A DNA stretch of 64,000 bases from Cadophora sp. MPI-SDFR-AT-0126. Its lineage: Eukaryota > Ascomycota > Leotiomycetes > Helotiales > Ploettnerulaceae. Numbering within the stretch: the stretch's first letter is position 1; every line of letters begins with the position of its first letter. The notes beneath the pieces were generated by a model that saw nothing but the letters and a program-made list of their open reading frames with translations, searched no databases and was not told the DNA's origin. Location of the stretch: positions 558,001 to 622,000 of the forward strand of contig JAGMVK010000020.1 in the NCBI GenBank assembly GCA_020747065.1, given 5' to 3'. The position numbers and the translations under genes are program-made. This document shows positions 24,072 to 35,565 of the stretch, one piece after another.

Positions 24072-24898
24072 ATGTCTTCCAAAAATTTCGTGTCAGTGAT
24101 ACCGTGGGACCCAACTTCCGAACCACATGTTGAACGACTCCGACAGCAACGTATGTCCTGCGGTTGGGACGCAGAAAATGTCTCGAACTGGCGAACTCAA
24201 CAACTATCAGGCCAGAAAGTTCTTCTCTGGCTCGTAAGTTGTTCCACCCCCCTCCACGTCAAAACTTACTTACACACCAATTTTAGACCCTCAAGCCCGC
24301 TCACCCCTGTTACGACAACCTCATTACCAGCCACATCCTCCAATTTCCGCAAGAATCAAAACCGATATCAGATTCAGGATCAGATACCTTCCCGATGAGG
24401 CGAGAAAGACAAAAAGGTTTCACGCCCATCGGTCATGTTTCTTTGGATTTCCCACCGACCGGCATCACCGATCCTTCAAGAGCACGGATAGGTGCCACGA
24501 GTCTGTACCTTTCGCCCGCAATCCGGGGTCTAGAGCTCGGAAACCATGTATTGAAGCTGATGAGAGGTGTGGGGAGCCGTTTTGCGAGATTTGCTGTGAT
24601 GGAGGTACCGATTAGGGAGAGTGATGAGGCTGTTGAGCGGTTTGAGAGATTTGGAGATGGGAGGCCAGAGGTCAGTTCCTTCGTATTTAGGTCGACTACT
24701 TGATCTTGACTGTGGACTGATCGGTGTTGATAGTTCTCGCTGGCGGATTGGTATGAGAGTTTCGGCTGGAAACGGCAGAACAAAACGAGGAGGTTTGTGA
24801 ATGAAACTGACTCAGAGGGGAGAGTCTGGAAAGTGGAATTGGTGGGAATGGAGTGGGATCTTTGGGGAGGTGAAATTGCCGAGAAACCGCGTTTGTAA
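24072..24898 (+). CDS. GNAT-family N-acetyltransferase-like protein
   Basis: Three exons: 24072-24233, 24287-24670, 24734-24898, all phase 0, giving about 236 aa. Introns are 53 and 63 nt. The frame starts MSSKNFVSVIPWD and contains PIGHVSLDF, then LYLSPAIRGLELGNHVLKL. The latter fits GNAT motif A, where the RGxGxG/A pyrophosphate loop binds acetyl-CoA (here RGLELG). Near the C-terminus, DWYESFGWKRQN resembles the usual 'Y...GF' strand. Such fungal GNATs acetylate unknown small molecules or proteins, and no substrate can be named. It is convergent with the minus-strand ThiF-nitroreductase gene, 152 nt away. Confidence 0.75.
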
Positions 24899-25050
24899 GA
24901 TACTATCATGGCGTCAATGGTCATTGAGAGAAGCAAGAAACGCTCATTTTCACCAAATTTCTTGACTTTTGTATACTCGGAGATGTTTTATTCTGGGTTT
25001 CTGCCCATCTAGAGAGTTTTTTTAGACATTAGCTAAACCAGCTCAACGGC

Positions 25051-27631
25051 TCATGCTGCCCTGATAGATAATTCATTATCACAAATCGTCAGAACCTCCG
25101 ATAATGGGCATCTCAATGATCTCGACTTTGGAGCTGCTGCATCACTGAGGCGAAACAGTAGAACCTCGCACTCCCTGTCCGCACCTGGGAAGACATCCAG
25201 AAATTCTTCCCTTGCAGCTTGCAGAGTCTGTCTTTCCCGGTCAGAAAAAATCTCCTGACCACCTTCCTCCAGACGCGCAAACATGAACGGACTACTACTC
25301 GACGGACAGAACGCAATGTTCTGCAATGTAGCTTCAAGCCACACTTCCTCCATCGCACGTCCACCTTGTAGATACGACTGTAAGCCTTTCTCCGGCATCG
25401 TTAGTAATGCGAATGCGTTGCATTTGAAGCCACTACCCATTCTCTTCAAGTCTTCTCCAAGATTGAGATCGCGTAAGACTTGCATCACGGGCCAACTGGT
25501 CATGAGATATGCCCCAACACGATCAGCGGTATCAAGGCCAAGTGTATCGATGCCTATGCCTTTACCAGTTTTGTGGGCTTCTTCACGTGTCCACTGAATT
25601 TCGTTACCCAGGTCTTCATGAAGGCCGGGATGCAAAAGTCTAATTCGGTCCACAGTGCCAATGACATTGGCTACCTTACGCTTTTGTTCCTCACGTGTCA
25701 CGATGCTTAATTTTGCTCCCCAACGCGAAGCTGTGTCGACAAGAGCTTGTAATTTGTCATCTGATAATGCCTTTTCATCGTCGGCTTGATGACGATTCGT
25801 GGTTCGCTTCGGGATAGCCGCAAAGAGCCTGTCTTTGACAGGAGCAACTCTTTTGAAATTGATGCTGCAGACATTTCCCGAACCCTTTCTCAAGACAGGC
25901 AAGACATCAGCTTGGAGGCCTAAAGATCTGGCAGCGAGGACGATATTTTGGACTGCTGCTCCCATGGCGACATACAGGGAGCGACCCTCAAAGTCTAGAT
26001 GGGTCCAATTGTACGTGGGGGGAATACTGCAATCGATACGACCTTCGTGAAGAGTGAAATGCCATGCTTGACTGTTTCCTCCAGAAGGAGCGAGACAGCC
26101 ATGAGCGATAATGTATTCTGCTTCGCTGCGCTGTAAGGGCCCCGTAAGGTTTATTTTCGGAACTGGAGGAATAGCGACTGGAGGGGTAGCGGCTGATTGA
26201 CTGACCACTAGTACCTCTAAGTCAATATCATCTCTTTATTTCAGCAAGGTGAAGGGTGATGAATTAAAGTTCGAAAATACCACGCAGTAGAATATAGTAG
26301 GGGTCTCTAGAGATAACACGACGAGGAAAAGCAGAAGATACGTACTTTCGCCTGGCTCCAACACTTCCCAGTCCGGCAAGACAGCCGAGGCTCCTGACGA
26401 TACAAGTTTTGAGAGATCAACGTAGAAGCGCCCGGAAGGGATATCGTCTCCAAGCAATAGACGTCGAGCAGTGTCTGCCGCAATACCAGCGCCCTGTTGA
26501 TAGATCAGCACTGTTTTTATAACGACTTTGCAAGCTGCCCTTAATCCTTGGAAGTAAGGCTGAAAATGTCAAACACTCTCGCCTTCCAGCTCCATTTTGC
26601 GAGGGAAATTTACGTACCAAGCTGATAGCACTGGCCAATTGCGGCCAGGATCTCGTCGTCCTGCCCATCTCAAACAAACATGCCAACAGTCTCGGGGATA
26701 CTGAATCTTTTGTACCAACGATCCTCAACTGATATGGTATCCTTTCCTTCGGACCCAAAGCCCGAATTCTCTGCGAATCCATATCACCCATCAGACCGTG
26801 GAAGAGCGGCCGTTCCGGCTCTTGGTCAAAACGCTCGACATCAAGCATGCCCTTGTCGCTAGTCTCCATGATTACTGGAATCCCATGCCGGCGTGCCTGC
26901 TCACGTGAAAACACTTTCATGGGTAAATCATCGCACTCTTCGATGAGCAGATTCAGTCTCCCTCCATCCGACAGAAAAGTTTCAAAGTTCTTCTCTTGCA
27001 GCCCTGTTGGGAAGACCTTGATTTTTAGGTAAGGATTGATCTCATATATCTCCCTAGCGCATAAAACGGCTTTGTTGACCCCAATGTTACTGATGGAGGA
27101 GCGGAGTCGGTTGGTGTTTGACAACGACAGGACATCAAAATCCGCAATGCGGAGTTCGCCGCCAATACCTTCCAACGCAAGAGTCAGCGCAGTGGCAGAT
27201 CCTACAGAGAGCCCTACGACACCGACGCTCATCGAGCTCAGGCATTGCTGCTCGGAAGGTGTAATTCTGTAGCGGTTGCGACTGGTTCTCACTTCGATGA
27301 ACTCATCCCTGGGAAGAATATGCAAGAGTTCTTTGCGCCATGGGAAGAAAACATAGTTGCCGTAAAACTCAATTGGAGTTCCATCTAGGTGCGCGAGCAC
27401 TAACTGATTTAAAGGTTCGCCTTTCAGCCTCAAATATGGTGCGCGCACCTCCACAAGCTCTTCTAGTTGATCCTGAAGACTATCTCGAATCGTCGTTACG
27501 GAACCGGATGAGACCAACGTGTCAAGATTTTCTCGATCTTCAGGACTAGTTGCATCGAAGAACTGGGGTGTGTAAGAGTCACTGACGACGGTGTCGGGCT
27601 GAGGCCATTTTGACCGAAATGGCGAGGACAT
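25051..27631 (-). CDS. ThiF/E1-like adenylyltransferase fused to nitroreductase, Rv1355c/MoeY-like
   Basis: Three exons: 26618-27631, 26346-26493, 25051-26216, giving about 775 aa. Introns are 124 and 129 nt, both with GTACGT donors. The upstream frame extension has no ATG, so MSSPFRSKW is the start. About residues 130-370 form a ThiF/E1-like Rossmann domain with the nucleotide loop GVVGLSVGSATALTLALEG, the acidic metal/ATP motif DFDVLSLSNTNRLR, and METSDKGMLDVERFD. The first intron is removed so that ASAISL joins GAGIAADTARRLLLGDD, as expected for the family. From about residue 410 a nitroreductase-like FMN domain follows (LAPSGGNSQAWHF). This order is known from actinobacterial Rv1355c ('MoeY') proteins. 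The biochemical role is unknown even there. Adenylation of a carboxylate followed by flavin redox chemistry is inference. A bacterial origin is likely but untested. An UNC93-like transporter lies upstream. Confidence 0.85.
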
Positions 27632-28013
27632 GATAGTGTTATTGAAAGTGCATTGAATGCTAAACAAAGGCCAGCTTAACAAGCTACTAGAACAGAACTT
27701 TCTGAGCAAGAAGGTTCTATGTAAGGAGGTTCAGCACGATAGCATACACAAAAAAAATTGGCAAACACACGTCTTACGTGAGATTTGACAACAATTGCCT
27801 TGGCGCACTGAAGAGATCGTAAGATTACAGGGAATGGCGTTACGTTACACGTGTGGCTTGCGTTGCAAATGAATCGTCCCATTTTTATTTCTTCGATTCG
27901 CTCATTGCAGTGACAGCTGAAAGCTGCACGTTCCAGGCCCAGTTGCAGCGGCCGGACTCGCCGTCAAGTCGTGCACACCGCATATTAAATAATGTATCTA
28001 GACGAAGGAAAAT
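27632..28013. other. Short intergenic region, promoter of the ThiF-nitroreductase gene
   Basis: 382 bp between two minus-strand genes. It should carry the promoter of the fusion gene and the 3' UTR of the transporter. No TATA box is obvious. Confidence 0.45.
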
Positions 28014-29622
28014 TTAGACTTCAGTTGCTTTTCCAGGCACAGCACTGGTCACCTTTCCTGCTGCAACATCTTCACTTGACTCTTCGATCAAGTTCTCTTT
28101 CTCGGTTGGATGCTCAGGAACCAGGAAGACGACTAATGAAGTCGTTGGAATGCAGATAACGAACATCACGAATGCCGTCAGTAGGTTTGCCATTGGGGAA
28201 ACCCCATGAGCTGCACCCAGGCCAAATGACACAGCTGAGCCAAACGACTCGAAGGATCTAACAATGCCTACACTGAGAGTGAGAGTCTCGATGTCGTTGT
28301 TGAAAGTGCCGATGATCCAGTAAACGAACATGTAGTGAGACTCGTTCATGAATCTAGACGATATCAGTGTTTGCTTCGCATGTGTAACTGAGAGTCGCTT
28401 ACCGAAACAAAACAGTCGAAGCAAAAGCTCGTCCAAACCCAGGAGTATCCCAATCGAGCGTTACTTTGGGCACGATATCTTCGTACTTTTTCTGGTTTGC
28501 AATCTGCCATCCGAAGAGCGACAACATGATCGTCACGAATGAGAACCAAGCGATCCTGGCGACCTTCGGTCGAGAGAACACCTTCAGATCCAGAAACCAG
28601 CCCCAGAATATGTTTGCGAACGTAGCTGCGAGTCCGGAAGTTAATGCACCAAGTGCTCTAGATCTCACGGAGAAGTACTTTGTGAGGTAAATGTTGAGGT
28701 AGGTGCCATTCCAATTGAATCCAATGAGGATTGGCAGGAGCAGGAACACACGTCGTGTTTTGAGAAGTGCCCAAGCACGACGGAATTCCTTGAGCACCGC
28801 TTTATTCTTGGTGGGGTCCTCGAGTTTGCTACCGTCTGCTCGAATCACTTTCTCGGGAGGGGAGATCAGGAATGAGAGTGGGAGGCCAGCGCATTGGAGC
28901 CCGATGAGAACAAGATAAGTTTCGTAGCCAACCTTGCCTCGTTGGTTCTTTTTGACATTCAGCGAAAGTTGGATGGAAGATCCGATGAGCTGCCCTAGCT
29001 CACGGAGACCAAGCCAGATCCCAGCTGATTGCACATTAGCTTCCAGGAACCCATTAATTGACGAAATCTGACATACTGAACTTTCCGCGATCTTTCACAG
29101 TTGGGTAGCCTAACGCGATGGCTCCTTCTGATGCCCAGAGTGCTGAAGCTGCAATTCCACATGTGACGCCGCCAAACAGCACAAACCACTCCACACCGTA
29201 TCTGTTGTTAACATATAGTGAAGCAGAATATGGTGCATAGCCGAGGGTTCCCAGTATAAGGACTTTCTTCAAACCGAACTTGTTGGAAAGAATCGCGAAG
29301 AGAGGGCATCCAAATACCATGATACTTTGGTCGATCAGCAGAGCCCGGAAAAATATTTTGCAGTGAGCGAAACTAACCCAAAGGTCAACGAATTTGCACC
29401 GTTGACCAGATACGGCTCTTGCTGGCCACCAGCTCCCGTGTTGTTCAATGCATTCCAAATCCCGGGTTGCGTAAAGGAAATCAGTCCGACGATGATCACG
29501 TTGAACAGCGGACTGCGGTACCATCTCGTGAATCTCGATACTGGTTTTTGCTCCGCATAGATCTCATCGTTAGAACCATCGCTTGCTGCGACAGCCACTT
29601 TCGAGTCCGTTGCGCTACTCAT
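28014..29622 (-). CDS. UNC93-like major facilitator protein
   Basis: Four exons: 29378-29622, 29077-29324, 28403-29039, 28014-28353, giving about 489 aa. Introns are 37-53 nt and phases are consistent. The N-terminal cytosolic stretch leads to the first membrane segment (SPLFNVIIVGLISFTQPGIW) and NNTGAGGQQEP. Further family marks are GTLGYAPYSASLYVNNRYG, GIAASALWASEGAIALGYP and SAGIWLGLRELGQLIGSSI. This is the fungal UNC93-like (DUF895-type) MFS group, with multiple membrane helices ending in an acidic cytosolic tail. Substrates of the group are mostly unknown. It is colinear with the ThiF-nitroreductase gene, which could mean a functional link, but spacing alone is weak evidence. Confidence 0.88.
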
Positions 29623-31574
29623 TGTCGATTTGTTGGTCGAGAAAAATGGTTTTTTGATGTTGATTTAGGCTCTTTTCCAATGTGGGCATCTAGACTTCTT
29701 AAATTACATGATTCAATTGATACCCACAATTAGCGGGAAAGATTTTTGTGAACAACCATGTTGTACATAGGGAGGCGATGGTACCACCGCGCAAAATTGA
29801 ACTTGTCGGGCCTTCTGCATTTCTAGGCATAAAAAAGTGGACGCGATTTCTCGCTGCGATTAGATAAAGATCTCGGAGATATAACCACAAATGAACTGAA
29901 AGTGGTTAATTAAGGTGTTTTTTGTCGATTGATGGAACTGTGTGGACAAGGCGTGCTTTTTGAAGACATCGCGACATTTTTTCTATGGACTTGGCGAGGT
30001 CAAGAGTGGGGCAGGAGGGGTGAAGAGTTCTCCATTTTGGTCTGTGCTGCAGCCGGATTATAGAGACTGTGCCTTTTCAGATTTCGCGGATTAGTATGAG
30101 CGTATCCAAGTCTTACTTTCAAAGTAATAAATGCTACAAACTCCTTGGCCCCGCCACTGCCGGTGTTGGCTGATCTTTTCTGGATGAAATCATATGTTGT
30201 GAATGTGGAAGCATGAGATCAACTTGTCTGGGACGCACGGAAACTAAAAGTTAACGTGATACCATCCTTCAACGGATGCTGTCACGAAGATAAAGAATCT
30301 GTATTGTATATTATATACAATGCAAATAGCTAAATTCGCTATGTCGCTAATTGTGCTATCGTTCAATTGCTATGCCTTGGATGAACTCACTTGAGTCTAT
30401 CACCGAATTGGTTCAACGGAAAATGGAACTTGTTTGAACAGGTGCATCTACGAAAATACCAAAGGAACGCCAGTGAGAATACAACACAAAAATAAATTTT
30501 TGATATGGTGGGCAGAAGTACCCTTTTTGATATTTATATGGCGAGCAGGTGTATGACAAGCCACGGGATAGACGAAGTCATGGTTCTGTCACTTAGCACG
30601 CAGCTGGGTACGCAGCGGTACTGAAGTGATGATTCAGCAACATTGCAGTTACTTTAAGGAGACAGCAAAGGGCAACCGGTGCCGGGAGTAATAAATTTTT
30701 TCGTCGTGCAAGGGGGCAATCGAGTTTCAAACATTCAAGGCGGACTTGAACAATAACGCAGCGGCTGAGTATTTCCAGTTGTAGAGTACTGCCCCCACTA
30801 TTCTAGCTAAACATAAACCTGGAGCCGCGAAGCATCACATCAGGTCAAGAATTCCAGCTGATGAATTACTCTTTCTACGCCTTGAACAGCTTCTTTAACG
30901 TTTGGCACTCGCTAAGCCTCTTCGACCAATTCCACCACCCGAGCGTCTCTGCGGCGGCAGAGTATGATCAATTAAGCTCACATTAAACTCACAAGACTAC
31001 AGCTATGCAATGCAATCGTCGAGGGACGTCATCTATTCAGACGTCATGAGCCGCAGTCGTGTTGTACATCGCACTTCCTCCAATCATAAGCGACGAAACT
31101 AATGACAAATGAGAGTGTGGCGCGGGCTTACATACACAATCAGCGGCCCTCACGTATCGTTACAGCCCCGAAACAAAAAGACCTTGCCTGCTTGCGTTAT
31201 TGGGGTGACTCGCTAAGCAATGCGATTGGGTTCTATTGGCCTACCGTCAAAGCACTTTTCCAGTCATGCTTCGGCTCGGATTTCAGGGGTCGCTTATCCG
31301 ACCCTGTCAACATTGAAGCCACAAACATTTGGAATTTCTCCTTGGATGAGGCTGCCTAAACATTCCATCTCGATAATTATATAAGATCAAGATCAAGTTC
31401 ACGAGACCCATCAATTTTCATCTTGCATACCATCACCACTATCCAAATATCCACGTCCCATTACTTTCAAAGCTACTTTCAAAGCTTCCTCGTCAATACC
31501 AACGACTTCTATCTCAGCTATACGCAGAGCATTTCCCTCGAATTTCCAATTGCTAGCAATCTAATTTCGTTAGA
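29623..31574. other. Divergent intergenic region, 1.95 kb
   Basis: Promoters of the UNC93-like gene (left) and the SYLF gene (right, TATATAAG at 31378-31385). A short interrupted palindrome (ATTGTATA, tta, TATACAAT) lies at 30303-30321. An 85-codon open frame at 31.1-31.36 kb has no recognisable feature and is not called. Confidence 0.45.
31378..31385 (+). promoter_or_regulatory. TATA box of the SYLF-domain gene
   Basis: TATATAAG in an AT-rich context, about 190 nt before the start codon. The distance implies a leader of roughly 160 nt. Confidence 0.5.
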
Positions 31575-32322
31575 ATGGGACTCCTCACTTCCTCAGGCCT
31601 GGGAAAGGAAAGCGACAAAGCCGCACAGATTTTACACAGCTTCATCAGTATGTACAAATTCTCCAGAGTATCTCGAATACTTCGTGAACAAGACTGACAA
31701 GATCACAGAGAAAAGCAAATTGCCCAAAGAAGCAATCATGACAGCAAAAGGGATAGCAATATTTTCCGCAGTTCGAGGCGGCGCGATGTGGGTATCAGGC
31801 TCCGGAGGATCTGGTGTGGTCATTGCGCGACTGCCAGATGGTTCTTGGTCGGGCCCTTCTTCATTCTCGGTAGCATCTGGAGGGCTCGGAATGGTCTATG
31901 GACTAGACGTTTACGACTGCGTTTGCGTTCTCAACACCGACGAAGCTGTCGAAGCGTACTCGAAGACCGAATTCAATCTTGGTGGTGGGGTGGCTGTTAC
32001 TGCTGGGCCCTGGAATGCGGAAAAACACGATCTGAAGCCTGTTTGGACATATACAAAGTCGAAAGGTTTATATGGTGGGTTATCTGTGGATGGGACCGTG
32101 ATTAAGGAGAGGAAGGATGCGAATGCGGAGTTTTATGGGAAGAAGGTCACGGCAGCTCAGATCTTGAATGGGGCCGTTGACACACGAACAGGAGCCGACG
32201 TGTGGCCAGCTGGAGCAAGTCGGTTGATGGAGGTTCTAAAACTGGCTGAAGGCAAAGTTGGTGACAAGACGGTGCTTCAGGGTGTCAGCAACGAGCCGAC
32301 TCCTGGTGATATGGACGTTTGA
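31575..32322 (+). CDS. SYLF-domain (Ysc84-like) lipid-binding protein
   Basis: Two exons: 31575-31647 and 31709-32322, giving about 228 aa. The 61-nt intron has GTATGT, an ACTGAC branch site and a CACAG acceptor. It is the only phase-correct choice that joins KAAQILHSFI to KSKLPKEAIM. The rest is a SYLF domain: AKGIAIFSAVRGGAMWVSGS, GSGGSGVVIARLPDGSWSGP, then VCVLNTDEAVEAY and GGGVAVTAGPW. SYLF proteins bind phosphoinositide membranes, and Ysc84/SH3YL1 link endocytosis to actin. No SH3 domain is present here, so this is the SYLF-only form common in filamentous fungi. Role by family only. Confidence 0.88.
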
Positions 32323-32867
32323 GTGCTTTGTTCGGGATGTGGTTTCGGTCGATATGGTTTCGCAGCGTTTTTATCATCAGTTTCATCGTCTGGCCAGGTT
32401 GATACGAGGTTTGGAGATCTCGATATTTATATAGGATTCTCATTGCCTAAAAGAATAGCTTGATAGGCATGTGCGGAAGCATTGTAGGAAAGTTCTAGAG
32501 CGTTTAGAAGCAATTTAGTGGGGGTAATATTTACAGATAGAGAATCACAACCAAATCACATCACTATAGAAACTATAATTAAAGTTCAGGATATAGTTCA
32601 CAACAGCTTGTAGTGCTCTAATTTGGACAGTTGTGGGCGTAACGCCTAGATGGGGACATGCGAGCCATTGGCGATGCAAGTATTGGTAAAGGCCCAGAGT
32701 TAAGATTCACTGAGTACGGATAGTAACTCAGTACTTTGGTGAAAGAAAATCTTCGGCGATAATTCATAGCAGTACAGAGTAACAAGAAAACGTCGCACAA
32801 AAACAAGCACTCTGGTGCTACTACTCCACAATCTCCAAATTTTACCAGCCTAAACCACTTCCCCCCT
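32323..32867. other. Convergent intergenic region
   Basis: 3' flanks of the SYLF gene and of the zinc-ribbon pseudogene. No coding signal. Confidence 0.45.
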
Positions 32868-33445
32868 TCACCTCCGCGTTTTTGCAGCCACATCCACACT
32901 CCACATTTGCCATTTGTTATATTGCTCCAGTCGCCCTTGTTCACGCTTGGCAAACTCCTTCAGGTTCTCATTGCAAGGAATTCTTTTCTTGGTGTTACGT
33001 GTCTGTAGCTGTCCATAACATCGGTATAGTTTTTTCCTCAGCTCAGGAACGTTAACTGTCGTTTGGCACCGAGGACAGGAGAATGCTGCATAAGGAACAA
33101 TAATATTCGATTCGGATGGCTGTTTTGTGGTTTGCTTCGACTCGGGTGCTGCTTCAATTTGCTTTGAAGGAGCATCTTTGTCGACCCCCGCCTTCTGTTC
33201 CCTCTTTGTTGCATCCTGTCGCTTTCGCTCTCTTGTGAGTTCCCTTCTCAGGTCCCTCCCACAATGAATTCTCGACCATTGAACTTTTCATTCAGAAGTG
33301 CATAGCGCTCGTATTTAGCCAGTAAAGGCGGCTTCTCTAATTTATCCATGGAGATCTGTTTAAGGCATTTAGGACATCTGACGTAACCCTCTTTGACTTC
33401 AGAAAGCTCCTTGTTCTCTCTTCGTTTCTCATCTCGTTGTGACAT
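32868..33445 (-). pseudogene. Zinc-ribbon protein gene broken by a frameshift
   Basis: Two overlapping reading frames together look like one protein of about 190 aa. The first starts with ATG at 33445 and contains YVRCPKCLKQISMDKLEKP; it stops at 33248. The second frame is open without an ATG from about 33265 to the stop at 32868. It begins CGRDLRRELTRERKRQ, directly where the first frame reads NGREFI. It contains FSCPRCQTTVNVPEL, KLYRCYGQ and IPCNENLKEF. One missing base near 33258-33266 would join them. Very short introns (31-35 nt) were considered but are shorter than any other intron here, so a frameshift mutation or sequencing error is preferred. The C-xx-C...CYGQ...C pattern recurs in the gene at 44137-44448. 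Function unknown. Confidence 0.55.
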
Positions 33446-34776
33446 GACTTTAGTTCTCCTTCATGTATACGTTGAGTGTTTTTGATTTAATTTGCAGGAG
33501 AAAGTTTTTCATGGGAAAGGGGACCAATTTATAGTTCTCAGTACAGAAGAGGGCGATTCACGTCAGCCATACCATGACCCATTCAAGGACATCCCCTTAC
33601 AATGATCGTAGCTATGTGAGTCGATCATCCAATTTCGTAACAATGATACTCGACTAAGCAAGCTTCTTTGTCAGTGGCGTTTATCAGAGATAAAGCACAA
33701 TTGTAGTCTCTGATTGTTATTTTTTGACTAAAAGTAAGCCAAGTCATGTCACAAAGCCTGCAAGGGCAGACTGCATCACGGCTTTGATTCCACGAGATTG
33801 AACGTCTCAATAATATATACGCCAAACTACAGCATTAGCTCCATTAATATCCTTGCACCTATGCCAGGAGTTGGCCCGAAAAGTAACGCTATTGGTATTC
33901 TCCCCAAAAAGCTGGAATTTGAATGAGAAATTTTGGGTCTCGTGTTTGTACATTTTTCTTTCTTGAGCCGTGAGCAAGTTTTGATTTAGTGGGACCCGGT
34001 CCTGGTATAGTTCGGGGCTTTCTACAAAGTTCAATATTAGAGAATTGTTGTATACTAATTGGCTCTCGCGTATTATCGAAAGCAGGCAATCTTTCTTCGA
34101 ACCCGTCACAGAAGTAATGTATCTTTGCAGACCGTTGCGCAACACGGTATTCAAGTAACTCAACGGATATTGTTATTACATCAGGCTCACAACATCCCTT
34201 ATGTTTTACAGAAAGAAGTGAATGTAGCCTGGCTTCAAACCCGACGCAAACGAACCATTCAAGTCCCTCTCTGATTCCAAAATCTCCATCTCATCGACTC
34301 CTCATTCTGGATCTGGGTTTTGGGATCTGCCCCACACCTTGAAAACCCTCCAGCTGTTGGGTCTTAGTGTTGGGCAAACGTGTCTCAAGAGTTTCAGCTC
34401 GAAGATAGACCATACTTTCATATATATGGGACAGGTAGTGGTGGCGTTTGCGTGGGTTGAAGCAGGGACATGGTAGGTGGGCATTCTGAACTTCGTTCGT
34501 GGCTTGCAACGCTGTTTCTGAAGAAGAGATGATTATTGCTGCAGTCGTTGTGAAGTTGTATGACTTGAATTTCGCCCTTGGTTGTGTCGTAGCAGGTATG
34601 CCCAATATGCAGTGATGTGAGATTCAAAAAAAGAAATCTATGTAGGAATGGGATAATCCCGTTCTGTTTATAGGTTGGGCCCAGGGATGTGAATCATCGT
34701 GAACCAAACCAGCACCCAAAGTTACTGACGTTCTTTATCAGTCATATAGCTTCGGTAGTCACAGAAAGTCTTTGTA
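33446..34776. other. Intergenic region left of the TIR element
   Basis: Short open frames of about 60-120 codons exist on both strands but overlap one another and have no domain or start context. Nothing is called. The right end is the TA target of the mobile element. Confidence 0.45.
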
Positions 34777-34833
34777 ACGTCTAACCCCTGCTTTCTGCCC
34801 ACCCCTAGATTCCGCCCGCCTTTTACACCAAAA
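34777..34833 (+). repeat. Left terminal inverted repeat
   Basis: 57 bp, GC-rich against the AT-rich core. It starts ACGTCTAACCCC and ends TTTTACACCAAAA. Confidence 0.85.
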
Positions 34834-35507
34834 AACGCGATTTTGAGGTATTAATAAAAACACAATTAATTAATAATATTAAATAATTTTTTTATATTTG
34901 TATTTATAATATTAAAGTGACTAGATTTATAGAGAAAAATGTAATTTGCTTTGTAAATTATTACGTAATCTTAAATTCTAGTTTTTATATATAAAAAACA
35001 TCAAAAATCACTTATTAATAACTTTTTGATAAGTAATTAGAATCACGTAAAACTTTAATTATATAAGGTTTATATATAAATCTCGAATTTTAGAAAGTTT
35101 TAATAAAAATGTATTAGTAGTTATTTATTAATTAAGTAATTAATTTCTGTTATACAAATATTTTGTATAGGACTTAATAATTTACTTAATCAAATAATTA
35201 CTATTAATAGAATCTACTTTAAACTTAGGAATTGTAAGGGTATATATAAAGTATAATTGTATTAAAAGTTTTAAGTTAATATATTAATAAATATAAAAGT
35301 TATTAAAAATATTAAAAAAATCGATTTTACACCAAATTTGTTAGCGAGAATTTTCTAAGACTTTAAATACTTAGTTTACAATATTACGTAATATAAAATG
35401 AATAAAACTTAGGAATATAAAAGTTCGAGTAATAAATAATACATATTTTCAATTTTAATTAAATCTATTAATAAATGATATAATAATTAAATATTTAAAG
35501 TGGTGAG

Positions 35508-35565
35508 TTTTGGTGTAAAAGGGGTGGCGGAATCTAGGGGTGGGCGGAAAGCAGGGGTTAGACGT
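35508..35565 (-). repeat. Right terminal inverted repeat
   Basis: 58 bp, reverse complement of the left repeat with one substitution (T to C about 20 nt from the end) and a one-base length difference near the inner side. Confidence 0.85.

Larger units (their letters stand above)
34777..35565. mobile_element. TIR element, MITE-like or decayed Tc1/mariner, in a TA target
   Basis: A 789-bp unit bounded by inverted repeats of 57-58 bp, with TA on each side (34775-34776 and 35566-35567) as expected for a TA target duplication. The ends read ACGTCTAACCCCTGCTTTC inward and differ between copies by one substitution and a short difference near position 42. The interior (about 670 bp) is extremely AT-rich and holds no usable open frame. 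TTTTACACCAAA, the inner end of the TIR, appears once more inside near 35326-35337. Tc1/mariner-type transposition is inferred from the TA target. The AT-rich core fits repeat-induced point mutation of an old transposase or a non-coding MITE. Confidence 0.85.

Noticed and set aside
31102..31359. 85-codon open frame upstream of the SYLF gene
   Set aside because: It ends just before the SYLF TATA box and has no recognisable motif or splice partner.
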